Source: Caprella mutica
Lineage: Eukaryota; Arthropoda; Malacostraca; Amphipoda; Caprellidae
Length of the DNA stretch: 64,000 nt
Direction: 5' to 3'
Assembly: GCA_947561585.1 (NCBI GenBank)
Contig: CANNZV010002451.1
Span: 33,788-97,787 of the forward strand
A program made the translations under genes and the position numbers. The first letter of the stretch is position 1; every line of letters starts with the position of its first letter. Positions 25,561 to 36,630 of the stretch are shown here, one piece after another. The notes below the pieces were generated by a model. That model was not told the origin of the DNA. It ran no database searches and saw nothing but the letters and a program-made list of their open reading frames with translations.

Positions 25561-26008
25561 AAATCGTATCTTAAATGTTAAGGCATGACAATTTTCTTGT
25601 AACCAACCATCAAACCAATTAACCGATGAAGAAATAGTGTATATCAGTATATAGGGAGATAATACTGATATTTGTGAATAAACATAACGAAGTATATCAA
25701 TAATTATCATTTATTTAACGATTGTTTATAAGTATGTATAATATTACTTTACGTTATATATTTAAATATAATCTTTTCAAAGTTTTATGACAGCTTTTAT
25801 TTATATCATTTCTCTTTTTCCAAAATCACAGCTTCAGTTAAACAAAACTTACTAAAATTATAAGATATTACAAAATTGAAAAACGTAGATTGTATATGTT
25901 AATTCATATTCCCTTTTGGAATTTATAATAAATATACTTTGGATCAATTTGTGTAACTCAGTGTATATAACTAGACAATATTTAACAATTTTCCCTATTC
26001 CATTGCAG

Positions 26009-27019
26009 GTTCAAAGCTCTTTCTGTTGAAGAATGGCACTTATAATCCTGTTACTTCTACTCATTGGACTGAGTTCAACCTCCACTCAAGTATCACACTG
26101 CGTCCCTTGTACAGAACCATTCCGCGATTTCGACTACCGAAGTGTGTGTGAAGAACTTCGAAACTCTACAAATTATATCGAAGGAAATGAAGAACCACAT
26201 ATAGTGCGTGTATTCGACATTCAAAAGCATGTATCCGATCGTAGTGTTACGTTTTGCCTACCATGCAGTGAAACCTTTACGGATTTTGAGGCTAAATGTG
26301 AAAGTTTGAAAGGAAATATTGAAAGTGAAAGCATTGAAACAACAAATACATGCAACGAAACGAATCACGAAATTTTTTTTGAAGGACAATGCCAAATTCT
26401 TTTAGAACAAGGAACTTGTCCTGACTATCATTGGCTCGTTATAAACAACATAACAACTGGTCCCGTTTGCGAATACAACAGATGTCATGAATCAACATCT
26501 TTGTCAGTTAACTACGAAGGCTTGTGCTTAAATCTTAGCTCAGAAGATGGTTATAAATGTGAAGAAGGTATGGATTTGGTTGTCTCTCCTGACGGCACAG
26601 CAGATTGTGAGTGCTCTGATGGTAAAATGGTCAAACTACCTTACACGAGAGAATGTCTTTACCCGAGGCAAAATACATCTCAATGTGCTCCAAATTGGGT
26701 GCTGGAAAAATCTTTTGACGGAAATCCAGTCTGTGTTCGTAATTTCTGCTCGAATGATGAGACTTATTTGCATGGTCGATGCTGGACATTTCCACCATAC
26801 TGTGAGGTTGCATATAACTTAAAATTTAGACCAAAATCAAATTACTTCAACGAGCCTAAGAATACAATTACATGTATTCCAATTTTTCCATCTCCCGCAG
26901 ATACAATCTTATCCAATTCACAGAATGCTAGACCCATAGCAAAGTGTTCACGAAATGCTGCTCGTAGAGATGGCAAATGTCCTATTTTTAGTATGAGAAA
27001 TAAGTTACCATTCGAGTAG
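26009..27019 (+). CDS. Copy 4: intact secreted 24-cysteine protein, DUF4789-like
   Basis: The function is unknown. The acceptor CCCTATTCCATTGCAG (AG at 26007-26008) and a 24-base UTR precede ATG at 26033, in context AAGAATGG. The 328-residue protein starts with a hydrophobic signal peptide (residues 1-18), so it is predicted secreted. Two related N-terminal modules follow: CVPC with a third Cys at 39, and CLPC (75-78) with C89. Residues 107-257 carry the DUF4789-like pattern: GQC, a Gly-Thr-Cys-Pro before HWLV, CEYNRC, GLCLNLS, CEC, and a second round with NFC and GRCW. The tail has C305, RRDGKC and KLPFE. All 24 cysteines lie in the mature part, allowing 12 disulfides. Asn-X-Ser/Thr sites include NST, NET, NIT, NLS and NTS. 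It is one of two undamaged copies and pairs with module 4. Coordinates include the 5' UTR part of the exon. Confidence 0.85.
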
Positions 27020-27373
27020 GATCGCTCTGTTAAACAGAAAGTTATATTTCTAACTGGCACAACATAAGACTAGTGCTGTCTTACGTTGAAGAGGAACTAT
27101 AATTAATTTATATTGTTAGTAGTGACAGATTGCTGACAGATTGATATTTTAGTTTCAATATATTTTTTGTTTCACAATGATATTATTCTCTAAATTAAAT
27201 AGCTTATCTTTATACAAAAAATGAGTTTCTACATTGATGTCACCTATAATAATGTTGAAAATATTTTTTATTAATAAAACTGTAGTCCTTATATTTACTT
27301 ACGATCAGTATAAAATAATAATTTCAAATTGTTGAGAAATAAAGGTTAAAAGACACACGCGTTTTCATTTGAT

Positions 27374-27727
27374 AGAAATAAAGAATTATTTTAGAGAAAT
27401 AAAAAAATATTTTAAAGTAATAAAGAATATTTTTTTAGAAAAATAAAGAATATTTTTAGAAAAATAAAGAATATTTTTTAGAAAAATAAAGAATATTTTT
27501 TAGAAAAATAAAGAAAATTTTTTAGAAAAATAAAGAATATTTTTTAGAAAAATAAAGAATATTATTTAGAAAAATAACGAATATTTTTTAGAAAAATAAA
27601 GAATATTTTTTAGAAAAATAAAGAACATTTTTTAGAAAAATAAAGAACATTTTTTAGAAAAATAAAGAATAATTTTAGAGAAATAACGAATTAATGTAGC
27701 GAAATAAAGAATTACTTTAGAGAAATG
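27374..27727. repeat. 22-bp AT-rich minisatellite
   Basis: About 15 copies of AGAAAAATAAAGAATATTTT plus two T, with one- to two-base variation between copies. It lies about 350 bp after the copy 4 stop codon. Confidence 0.8.
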
Positions 27728-28572
27728 TGAAGCGAGCCTTAACCATGCAATGAACAAGCGAAGAACGAATATTCCTAGTGAAAACTTCAATGAGATCAAA
27801 ATGTCACTGAAGTTGTTCTATTTCCAAATAGTTTCCTATGAAGAAGTGTCCACCATTATATTTTTTCCTTTTATTGACTGACTTTTAGTAAATAATATCA
27901 CAGAGTTAGCTCTAAGAATAACCTTTGCTCAATAACAAAAATAATCACCCTCACTCTTTGCCTACCTGTTCTTAAACTATATGTCCATCAGTTCAAAATT
28001 GTTTTTACCTGCTATTAGTACAATAAGAGGCGGAGAAAAAGGTATAAAGATACAGTTTTATCGTATTTGAAAAAGCGGAAACATTTTTGTTTATAAGTAT
28101 ATAAGTAACCTAATTCATTTGGTTAGAAGAATTTAGAGCTGTATGTAGAAAATTGATAGGGGATCCAAGATAATCATCAATGGTCCTACCTTAACCATTT
28201 ATTTCTGCATTATCCACCTTATTGAAGAAAGATTTAACAAACCTGTTCTAGACCAAATTTAAAACTTTTGAATCAAATATGAAAAAATGATATAATAACT
28301 ATTTATTTTAGTTATACCGTCTTTTCTTATTAAAGGACGTAAACACGCAGGTTTTTTTTAAGTCTTTCCACCAGACTTTCTTCTCCGTTTTTCCACCAAA
28401 CTTTAGATTCAAAAGTCAATTGCGTCCACACGTATAAGCTGTATCTCGTGAATTTACATATTTGCAGTTAACTTCTTTTCATCGACAGTAGAAGGGCATC
28501 TAGTTTTTTAACTAGGTAACTAACCTAGGTAGTTTACTAGTTAGTAAATATCGACCAACTAGGTTAGTTATA
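27728..28572. other. Intergenic, nothing recognised
   Basis: There is no gene. From 28500 to 28570 the sequence consists of ACCTAGGTTAGT-type words. The same words resume at 30900-31150, showing that the two elements between were inserted into this simple repeat. Confidence 0.45.
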
Positions 28573-28574
28573 TA

Positions 28575-29568
28575 GTAAAACTCCTGAGTTATGAAGTTTT
28601 TTTTATGAAGCACCAGAGTAACGAAGGACCTGAATTATGAAATGATCCTGAGTTATGAAGTATTTTCTTTGTTTAGATCATAGAAAACGATATTTCTTGA
28701 GGTATAACTATACCTTTTCCAAGTCAAGTTGGCAGAAGTGAATAATAAATTGGCATAATTGAAAGTCATATTGCAGATGTGAAAATGAAAAATGCAAGTA
28801 CGACAAGCAATTACAATATAAAAATTTTTCAATGAAAATTACAACTTCAATGCAATAGTGGGTTTTTGTAATCTTCTCCACCAGACTCTACCATATAATA
28901 AGATAATACTCTATTATAGAATAATACTCTATTATAGAATAATACTCCATTATAGAATAATACTCTATTATAGGATAATACCCAATTATAGCACAATACC
29001 CAATTATAGGACAATACCCAATTATAGGACAATACCCAATTATAGGATGAGACCCAATAATTATTAAAGGTAAGGATGATATCCAATTATCGACAACTAC
29101 ATATAGGTAAATGTGTATTATCCTATAATGGAGTATTATATATGAAAATGTAAATCAGAAAGGCAAAGATTTACTATAAAGTTTAGGTAAATAATCAATG
29201 AATCGGATATATTTAGTACAAACTGTGTTTTCTTTATTGTTTGAGATTTATATGATGTGTATTTTTGGTTAATGATTTAAATTTAGGCATAAATTAGCCA
29301 TGATATATATTAATTTTTTGTACAGTAATGAGTAGGTAGTTATATTAATTTGCCACAACATTTACTTACTATTTGTTTAATTACCTCAATTTTGTATAAA
29401 ATTTAGTGCTCACAGCACATTCATATAAGAATAATATTTGTCATAGTTATCCCTCAATGACAAAAATTCTTTATGATTTTAATCACAGAAAACTATCACT
29501 GCACACGAATTATGAAGTGGCTCTCAGTTATGAAGAAACCATTACTTCATAACTCAGGAGTTTCACTG
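28575..29568. mobile_element. TA-flanked nonautonomous DNA element
   Basis: The left end AGTAAAACTCCTGAGTTATG and the right end (reverse complement CAGTGAAACTCCTGAGTTATG, shown in two overlapping parts by eye) form an inverted repeat of about 26 bp, with TA at both borders. CAGT(A/G)AAACTCC ends fit pogo-like elements. Inside is an 18-bp tandem repeat (28905-29045), and near both ends TTATGAAG words recur. No transposase is visible. Confidence 0.6.
28905..29045. repeat. 18-bp tandem repeat
   Basis: About eight copies of AATACTCTATTATAGAAT grading into ACAATACCCAATTATAGG. The reading frames on both strands (for example repeated YNWVLS) are products of the repeat, not genes. Confidence 0.8.
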
Positions 29569-29570
29569 TA

Positions 29571-30899
29571 GGGGAGGGTGGTCATCAATGGGACAAAAAA
29601 CACAGAAAGATTGATATTTCATTTACTATGGGCATAATATGAAAAATAAAAAATCCATGTGTAATATAGATATTCCTTTATAAAATGAAACCAACTCGAA
29701 TGCTATCACATATTCTGTTGACTAGAAAAAAATTAAATAAAAAACAAAAAAAATTGTCCCATTGTATAACAGCACTGGTGAACAATGGGACATGCCCTGG
29801 TGAACGATGGTACAGTTTATCAAACTTGTATATTGTTGAGGTTATGGTAAAATTTCAAGTTCGAATTATCTCTTTATGTTGTCCCACACTTAGTTAGTTC
29901 ATATAATATCAGCTTAATGTCCTCTAACTTCACCGAAGCCATGTCAGGAACATTTGGAAAATTAAGCTCATTGCACTTGAATCTTCGCCTAACATCAATA
30001 TTTCGTATTTATCTTTTTCATGCTTTTGGCCAACAGAATACGTTTTAGAAGTCGCCTCAAATTCTACAAGTGCATAAATCTTCATTTTCAACATTTTCGG
30101 TGGAGATTTGAGTTCTTCAGACGAATGGATCAGTTAGATTAAGAGTTATATACGAGACCAAGAACAATAGTTCACAGGCCATCTACGTCAGATACTTTAT
30201 GAAGTGATTTCGAAGGCCTTATCCTTAGTGGCACCAGCAAAAGCTCTTCTTTCTCTGGTGTATCCGTTGCAATCATGCTGCGTCTTTTTCTTTTATTAGT
30301 GAAATTTGTTCTCTATGCAGTGCTTTGTGATGACCTCAGATTGCTAAAGCCCTTGAACATGATCGAAAGTCCCGCTTCAGCTGGAAGCTCTGTTTCTACA
30401 AGAAGCTCTGAAGCTGCAGTTCACGTTATTGTATCAAAAAAATAGATATATTGATTCATATGGAGTAACTAGACAGTTTGGTTGACAACAAGGCACAGTC
30501 CCATTGTTAACCAAATTTTCTGTCCCAATGATCACCATGACGCCATTTTGAAAACATATGGGTATAGCGGCTCAACTACAAAAGTATAAAGACAATCCTT
30601 TCAAATGATCATATTTTACATATTACTTAATATCATTTAAAAATGCCGTAAGCATTATATGTTAAATTTACAGATTTATAACAATTGAAACAAAGTACAA
30701 AATATTTAGTTTTATCACCCCTAAAACACGTTTTCGCTTTTACACAGGGCTGACTGCACCCCAACCGCTGAATGCAATGCGAGTAAATGCACTGAAGTAT
30801 GCTTAATTTACCACTAAGATTTTGTTAAAAATTACCAAATAAAAAAGTTATTCAGCATGTCCCATTGTTCCCGGTGTCCCATTGATGACCACCCTCCCC
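29571..30899 (-). mobile_element. Decayed pogo/Tigger-like transposon with 26-bp inverted ends
   Basis: The ends GGGGAGGGTGGTCATCAATG and its exact complement at 30874-30899 form long, almost perfect inverted repeats flanked by TA (29569-29570 and 30900-30901). On the minus strand about 30190-30300 reads KKKRRSMIATDTPEKEEL, resembling the Lys-rich C-terminal part of Tigger/pogo transposases where a TPEK-like stretch follows a basic run. Stops break the rest and no DDE core is readable. The internal GGTGAACAATGGGACATG words echo the ends. The superfamily call is by motif memory, moderate at best. Confidence 0.5.
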
Positions 30900-31191
30900 T
30901 AGTTACAAATTACCTAGATTAGTTGTTTACTAATTACCTAGTTTAGTTATTTACTACTAACCTAAGTTAATTATTTACTATATATCTAGGTTAGCTATTT
31001 ACTAACTACCTAGGTTATTTACTTTTACCTAGGTTAATTAGTGTCTACGTCTAGCTACTAACTATATAAAAGGTTTTTACCGTAGTTAGTACTTGGTACC
31101 TAATTTACTAGGTACTAACTAACCCAGTTAGCTATAGATAGTTACTATGTACTATGTCACTATAGTGACTAGTTAGTCAGATACAATAAAT

Positions 31192-31921
31192 GGGTCTTTC
31201 CCATTTGACGAACCCCACCAGATATAATTCAAATTACTTTTTTTAAATGTATTTTTGTCCATAGAATCCGAAAATCAGAACTTTTTTGTAGAAACTGATA
31301 GTTTTTGAGATATGAGGGTTTAAAGTTATTTATTTCCTATGTATTACTGAAGGATTGGTAACTTTGAAAAAATTCGTGTTTTCACGCTTTTTGGCCAACT
31401 TTGGTCAAAGATAGCCGTAATGAAGTTTGCTGTATCCGCTAGTTTGTTGTACTGCACGCTTCATGATTGTTTAATGACCTGGCAGGGGGGTATGGGGGGC
31501 AGCACGCTCCCCATTACACATATATCAGCATTGAAGTAATAAATTGAAAATATCACGGAAACTGGAAATATATCCCATATATGTATTTCGGGGGGCGTGC
31601 CGCCCCACGAGCCCCCCTGCCAGGTCATTAATCGATCAGGAAGTGTGTCGTACAACAAACTAGTGGATACAACAAACTACATTACTGTTTCATGTAAAAA
31701 ATCTATATATTGTTTAAGTAATTTCAATGAAAACACCAGTTTTTTCAAAGTTCTCAATCCTTCAGTAATACATAGGAAATAAATAACATTAAACCCTCAT
31801 ATCTCAAAAACTATTAGTTTCTACAAAAAACGGATTTGATTTTCAGATTCTATGGACAAAAATACATATAAAAAATTAATTTAAATTAAATCTGGTGGGG
31901 GTCGTCAAATGGGAAAGACCC
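31192..31921. mobile_element. 730-bp foldback MITE with 8-bp target duplication
   Basis: The ends GGGTCTTTCCCATTTGACG and the complementary CGTCAAATGGGAAAGACCC are inverted repeats. CAATAAAT occurs immediately outside both (31184-31191 and 31922-31929). The element is palindromic nearly throughout: TACAACAAACTAG and GCCAGGTCATTAA on one side answer TTTGTTGTACT and TTAATGACCTGGC on the other, centre about 31555. An 8-bp duplication fits hAT-type integration, though the termini are not the usual CAG. A second copy lies at 40031-40728 and a scrap at 63120-63190. Confidence 0.8.
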
Positions 31922-31929
31922 CAATAAAT

Positions 31930-32439
31930 TAGGTAACTTTTTTATAGCAAGTAATAGTTAATTAGGTATATATGTTACTTTCCCTTCAGCTAACCAAATC
32001 CACATTAATATGTATGGAGTATTTCATTAAATTAAGTAAAATAAAGTAAAGTATGATGTTGGAATATAGACATTATACTTAAAAATATCTATTATACTAT
32101 AATACATTATATACTAAAAATAGTTATAAAAAAATATTATTTTCCATTTTAGTGGCAATCGGTTATAAAAAGAAAAAAATCATAGGGTTATTTCGTGAAA
32201 CTTAAAGGAAGGTAAAGAAAAGAATGGCACAAAGGTTGTCAAAATATGAACACCTATCCAGTTATTCTACAATATTTATTGAATTGACAGTAGCTATACG
32301 AAGATTTCCAATATTGTACAGCTTTATTGGGGAAAAATAATAGAACATGTAGGTTGTAGAAAAGTCTTGGACTTCCGGAGGTAAATTTTAGTCTCGTGGA
32401 AAAAGTAGGAGGAGCTTAGCAAAAAGTCGAGTTGAAAGA
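31930..32439. other. Intergenic, nothing recognised
   Basis: AT-rich, without a supportable gene or repeat. Confidence 0.4.
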
Positions 32440-32875
32440 CTTAAAAAAACATGCGTGTGTACGACCCTTAACACTGCACGGAGGTGAATCTTCTCTGTTG
32501 TTGATCGAGGTCCCATTATTCATACCCGAGTGACTGCTTGAACAGGTTATGAAAACCTGTTTGGGAGCTTTTCCATACACAGTTTGAACATAATTATACA
32601 ATATTATTTTTTGATAATCAACATATATGAAAGAGTATTGATAGGAGAACTAATCAAATACAGAGAAATATTCATACCAATTAAGCTTATTTTACACTTA
32701 TATCCATCCATACAATAACTATTTTTAAAATGAATTGCAACCTGAGAATGTCCAAGCAAAAATACTGCTCTACACAACCTCAACTATGAGATGTTAGTTA
32801 GGAAAGTGTACTCGTACTGTGAGGTTAGTGGTGACTTGCTAGCTCAGACAACAGCTAATGTATTTAGTGAATATT
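32440..32875 (+). promoter_or_regulatory. Module 5: gene-less (orphan) promoter/exon 1 module
   Basis: It keeps the inverted repeat ACAGGTTATGAAAACCTGT (about 32537-32555), the core GTTAGTTAGGAAAGTGTAC, and CTGTGAG|GTTAGTGG with the donor after 32823. The FTZ-F1-type site has decayed (ATCGAGGTCC). No gene body or acceptor-UTR-ATG block follows before module 6. It is therefore a duplicated upstream region whose gene was never copied or was lost, or an alternative first exon of copy 5, which lies 8.2 kb downstream. Confidence 0.5.
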
Positions 32876-33720
32876 AATTTGAATTGTTTATAATTGGATA
32901 ATCAAGGAATTTTGCTGCAACTCTAAAATATTAGATATATTGTAGAAATGCATAAAGGGAGACACAAAAATAAGGCCCAAATTTTGAAATGATAAAATAC
33001 AGTTAGTTCGTTATCTATGAATGATATTTTGTTATTAACCATGTTTTTATGTAATCTTGAATTTTTCATTTATTTCTCCATCCAGAGTATTGACACAGTG
33101 TTATTGAAGAATTATGAGAGACATGAACGATTGAACGTGCTTGTGAACTGGTTGAATATTATTATTAAAAATTGAAGCTTAGAAAAAAATTTAGACTCTA
33201 TGTCATTCCGCGTATCTTTCATTCATTTCAAAGCCTAATTAAACACTGTATCTTATTGTTTTTGAGCATCTGTACGTGGATTGTTCTTGTATGATAATTC
33301 ACTGTATGCGTTATATTTTCTTGCAATAATTGGTTTATGCTTACTCGAGGAGTATAATAGACTTATTTATTTTGAATATCCACGAACGAAATAATCACCT
33401 GAGGTTAAATCTTAAGTTTGGATGCCCCCTCAATTACAACGCGTCGGTCAAATAGATATCTTAACTATGTCAAGAAAAAGCACAATCACGTTTATGAGAA
33501 AGCACAAACACGTTGCTCTGATATATGTTGCTATGCCAATACCGTGAGAGGAAGTAAAAAATTCAACGTAGATAGAAAAAGTTTATTCACGAAATAACGT
33601 TTTCATAACCGCTTTTAGTTTTATATTTTTCAAATAATATTATTTCAGAGTTCATGGTATTCTTTTTTGCATGTCTCCCTTTATAATGTAAATGTAAGAA
33701 TACACATTTACATCGTTTCG
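32876..33720. other. Segmental duplicate of the copy 5 intron start
   Basis: This stretch aligns with 35750-36410. Shared words include AACACGTTTATGAGAAAGCAC, split by small differences, and AATAATCACC-GAGGTTAA. Modules 5 and 6 were therefore duplicated together with about 0.8 kb downstream as one block of roughly 2.9 kb. Confidence 0.6.
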
Positions 33721-33866
33721 GGCTACATGTTTTTTTAATACTTTTAAAATTATCGGATTTTAAAAAAAAAATATTCTTTTTTTTGTTATTATTCAGATTT
33801 GTTATTTTCTTGTTATTTAGATTTTGATCGAGGACAATATATTTTTTTAATTATCACGATTTTTAA

Positions 33867-34465
33867 CCCTAGAACGTTTACCCGCTAATTTGCTAACGTG
33901 CACGGAAGGTTACTCCTGGTGAATTTTACTCCAACATATATGATTAATATAAAAGATTATTTACGAAATCCTTTATTTAAGAATATACAAACTGAAAATA
34001 CAACTCTTCTTCTTTTATTATTCCTATTTTAAACGAATTTTGAACTAAAAAACGAAATTATAATAAAAAATAACTTAAAAAATGTAACAAAAAAGTAATA
34101 ATTAAAAGAATGTTTCATTATTTGTTAGCCAAAAGTAGTAATATTAATCCTATATTCCTATTCTTTTGCGTATGTATTCTTGGGTGATTGGAACGGACCT
34201 GGCTGAGTCCTATCCCTCTATCTCAGCCGCAAACTGTATGGGTGACACAAAAAAACATGTTGGCAAATTATGAATAAATTCATATATAATTTATTAATAT
34301 TTTCATCATCCTCATTCTATAATATAAAATAAACTTTATATATATATTTGTTTTTACATGTATGCAAAATTAAAAATTATGAATTTAAGTCATAAGTATT
34401 TTCTATTAATTATTAAATTGGGGTGAAATTCTCCTGGTCATCCATGTATTAGGCTATGGCCTATA
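33867..34465. mobile_element. piggyBac-like nonautonomous element, right end decayed
   Basis: TTAA (33863-33866) is followed directly by CCCTAGAACG, the characteristic border of piggyBac elements (TTAA target, CCYT ends). Subterminal CTCCTGGTGAATTTTACTCC is answered in inverse orientation by GGGGTGAAATTCTCCTGG near 34430. No intact right terminus or second TTAA-CCCTAG border was found, and there is no transposase. Confidence 0.5.
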
Positions 34466-35354
34466 CTTATACTAAAGTATAGGTATAGGATACCTAGCAA
34501 AATTACCACAATTATTACTATTACTGAATTGTTGTCATTGATTGTAGAGTTCGATAAGATGAACAATAATTGAACAAGATATTTTATCACATACAGTAGG
34601 TATGAGTAGTTTTAACATTTATACTTTCTTGTAGCATTCATAGAAGTTTCGAAACTATTTTCAATCATATACATTATCACTCTTCTATAAGGTTACATAC
34701 ATGACTCTTACTAACCGTATATATTAGTAATGTCAGAATGATAACCCAAATTCTATATTTAATGGAAGTAATAAAATACAGATTAGGAATGAAATACCAC
34801 CCAAAAGAATTATAAGTTCCTATATATTTATAAAAATTAATCATATAATGACCCGTAAAATTACTTTGTAATATATTTAAAGCAAGCTAATTAAAAAGTA
34901 GGATGGAACAGATGAATATTATGAAGATATTCTTCTTCAATCTTTTGTGGCCCTACATAAATTTTTCACTGGGTAAAGAAAATTGCAGTTTCAGTCGACT
35001 AAAACTCATTTGGGCATATTTTAATATAATTTATAATAGAAACTAAGATAGATAATAAAAGTGACCAATTACAACATAGACCAAAGCAACCACAGCTTTC
35101 CCTGCGTACTATTAATAACTCAGAGCTGCTCACTCAATGATGAAATGCATGAAATAACTTTAATACTGATAGCTGCAGCATCAACTTCCAATGCAGATTT
35201 CCACTTAACGGCTGCATAACCATAATCTGTTAACTCTCAACTATAAATATAAATTCGCTTAATTGGGTGATTAAAGGGATGCATTTATCTCTGTAGAGTA
35301 CACAGTTACATAACAAATTAAAAAGTGAAGGTTTAAAGCAGGTACTGCTGGAAT
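34466..35354. other. Array-unit spacer before module 6
   Basis: There is no gene. Around 35060-35130 the distal block of the repeated unit is recognisable (ACCACAGCTTTCC, GCTGCTCACT), but its TGACGTCA palindrome is lost. Confidence 0.45.
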
Positions 35355-35745
35355 TGAAGATGAATCTCGCACCTCTGTTTATGCCTATGTCATGCATACC
35401 CGAGTGACTGCTTTAACAGGTCATGGAAACCTGTTTATAGGAGATCTTCTATGCACAATTCGAACTTTATTATACAATGTTAATTTTTGGTGATCAACAT
35501 ATATGAAAGAATTCTAATAAGAGAAATAATAATATTAAACTATATTAATACCAAGCTTCTTTTCCGCATGTATCCATTCAGTAACTATTTTTAAAATGAA
35601 CTGCAACCTGAAAATATCCAAGCAAAAATACTGGTCTACACAACCTCCACTGTGAGATGTTAGTTAGGAAACTGTACTCGTACTGTGAGGTTAGTAGTGA
35701 CTTGCAAGCTCAGATAACAGCTGATACTATTAATGAATATTAATT
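35355..35745 (+). promoter_or_regulatory. Module 6: putative promoter and exon 1 of intact copy 5
   Basis: The inverted repeat ACAGGTCATGGAAACCTGT (about 35417-35435), the core GTTAGTTAGGAAACTGTAC and CTGTGAG|GTTAGTAG (donor after 35689) are present. The FTZ-F1-type site is not recognisable. Splicing to the copy 5 acceptor at 40984-40985 requires a 5.3-kb intron filled with mobile elements. Copy 5 could instead have another promoter. Confidence 0.45.
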
Positions 35746-36434
35746 TGAATTTCTCACTCTTGGAAATTAATGGAATTACGCTTTAATTCTAAAATAATAG
35801 AATATTGAGGAAATGTAGACAATGTGACAAACACAAATGAAGCCTGAAATTTGAAATAGTATGAAATAAAATTTGGAGTATAGATTATTATAGGTAATGA
35901 TATTTAGTTATCAAACTTTTTTCATTATTTTTTTTTATTCATCTAATAGAGTATTGGCGAATGTCATTAAATAATTAAGAGACATACCCAATTACCCATG
36001 AATGTATTTGTGCAATATTGTAAAAACAAATTGAAGATTAGGAAGGCATGGCATTTTAGCAACGGCGGATTGTTTTTGCTTACTAATTCACTTCACGAGT
36101 TATGGTTTAGGCTTTTCCAACGATTACAATCTTATTTATTTGAAATATCCACAAATAAAATAATCACCAGGAGGTTAATCTGTGGATCAGGTTGACCACT
36201 CAATGGAATGACCTCAATAGAATGTTTGTTGAAGAGCTCTCCTTGTTTGGTCCAAAATACCGGCACAAACACGTTTATGAGAAAGCACAAACAAGTTTCT
36301 CAGAAATTTTGCTATGCTGGTACTGCAAGAAGAAATTAAATGAAAAATTCAAAAATAATTGCTAAAAATAAAAGTTCATTCACAAAAGTACGTCAACATA
36401 ACTGAATCTAATAATACATACAATATATTATTAG

Positions 36435-36613
36435 TAGGGCTGGGACAATATGCTCTTAAAACTATAGATCCCAAAAATATCATAGACGAAACGAAATAAA
36501 ATGATATCGAATACTGTATACAGCTGGTTTAGAACCATTCAATACTCTTTAATTCTCTCCGTCTATAATATTTTCGAGATCTATAATTTTAAGAGCATAT
36601 TGTCCCAGCCCTG
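36435..36613. mobile_element. hAT-type MITE with perfect 8-bp target duplication
   Basis: The ends TAGGGCTGGGACAATATGC and the complement GCATATTGTCCCAGCCCTG, with further pairing inward through CTTAAAA, form inverted repeats of about 30 bp or more. ATTATTAG is duplicated exactly on both sides (36427-36434 and 36614-36621). (C/T)AGGG(C/T)TGGG termini plus an 8-bp duplication are the standard signature of hAT elements. 179 bp, no coding capacity. Confidence 0.85.
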
Positions 36614-36630
36614 ATTATTAGTTATATTTA

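Noticed and set aside
25267..25581. 104-codon Phe/Ile-rich frame
   Set aside because: It arises from T-rich periodic intron DNA (GAAATCC and TTTTTT words). Similar frames occur wherever that repeat does.
28847..29086. Repeated YNWVLS frames on both strands
   Set aside because: They are produced by an 18-bp tandem repeat whose unit length is a multiple of three.
33867..34465. Autonomous piggyBac transposon
   Set aside because: The segment is under 0.6 kb with no transposase frame. Only the TTAA-CCCTAG border and subterminal inverted words support a piggyBac link.
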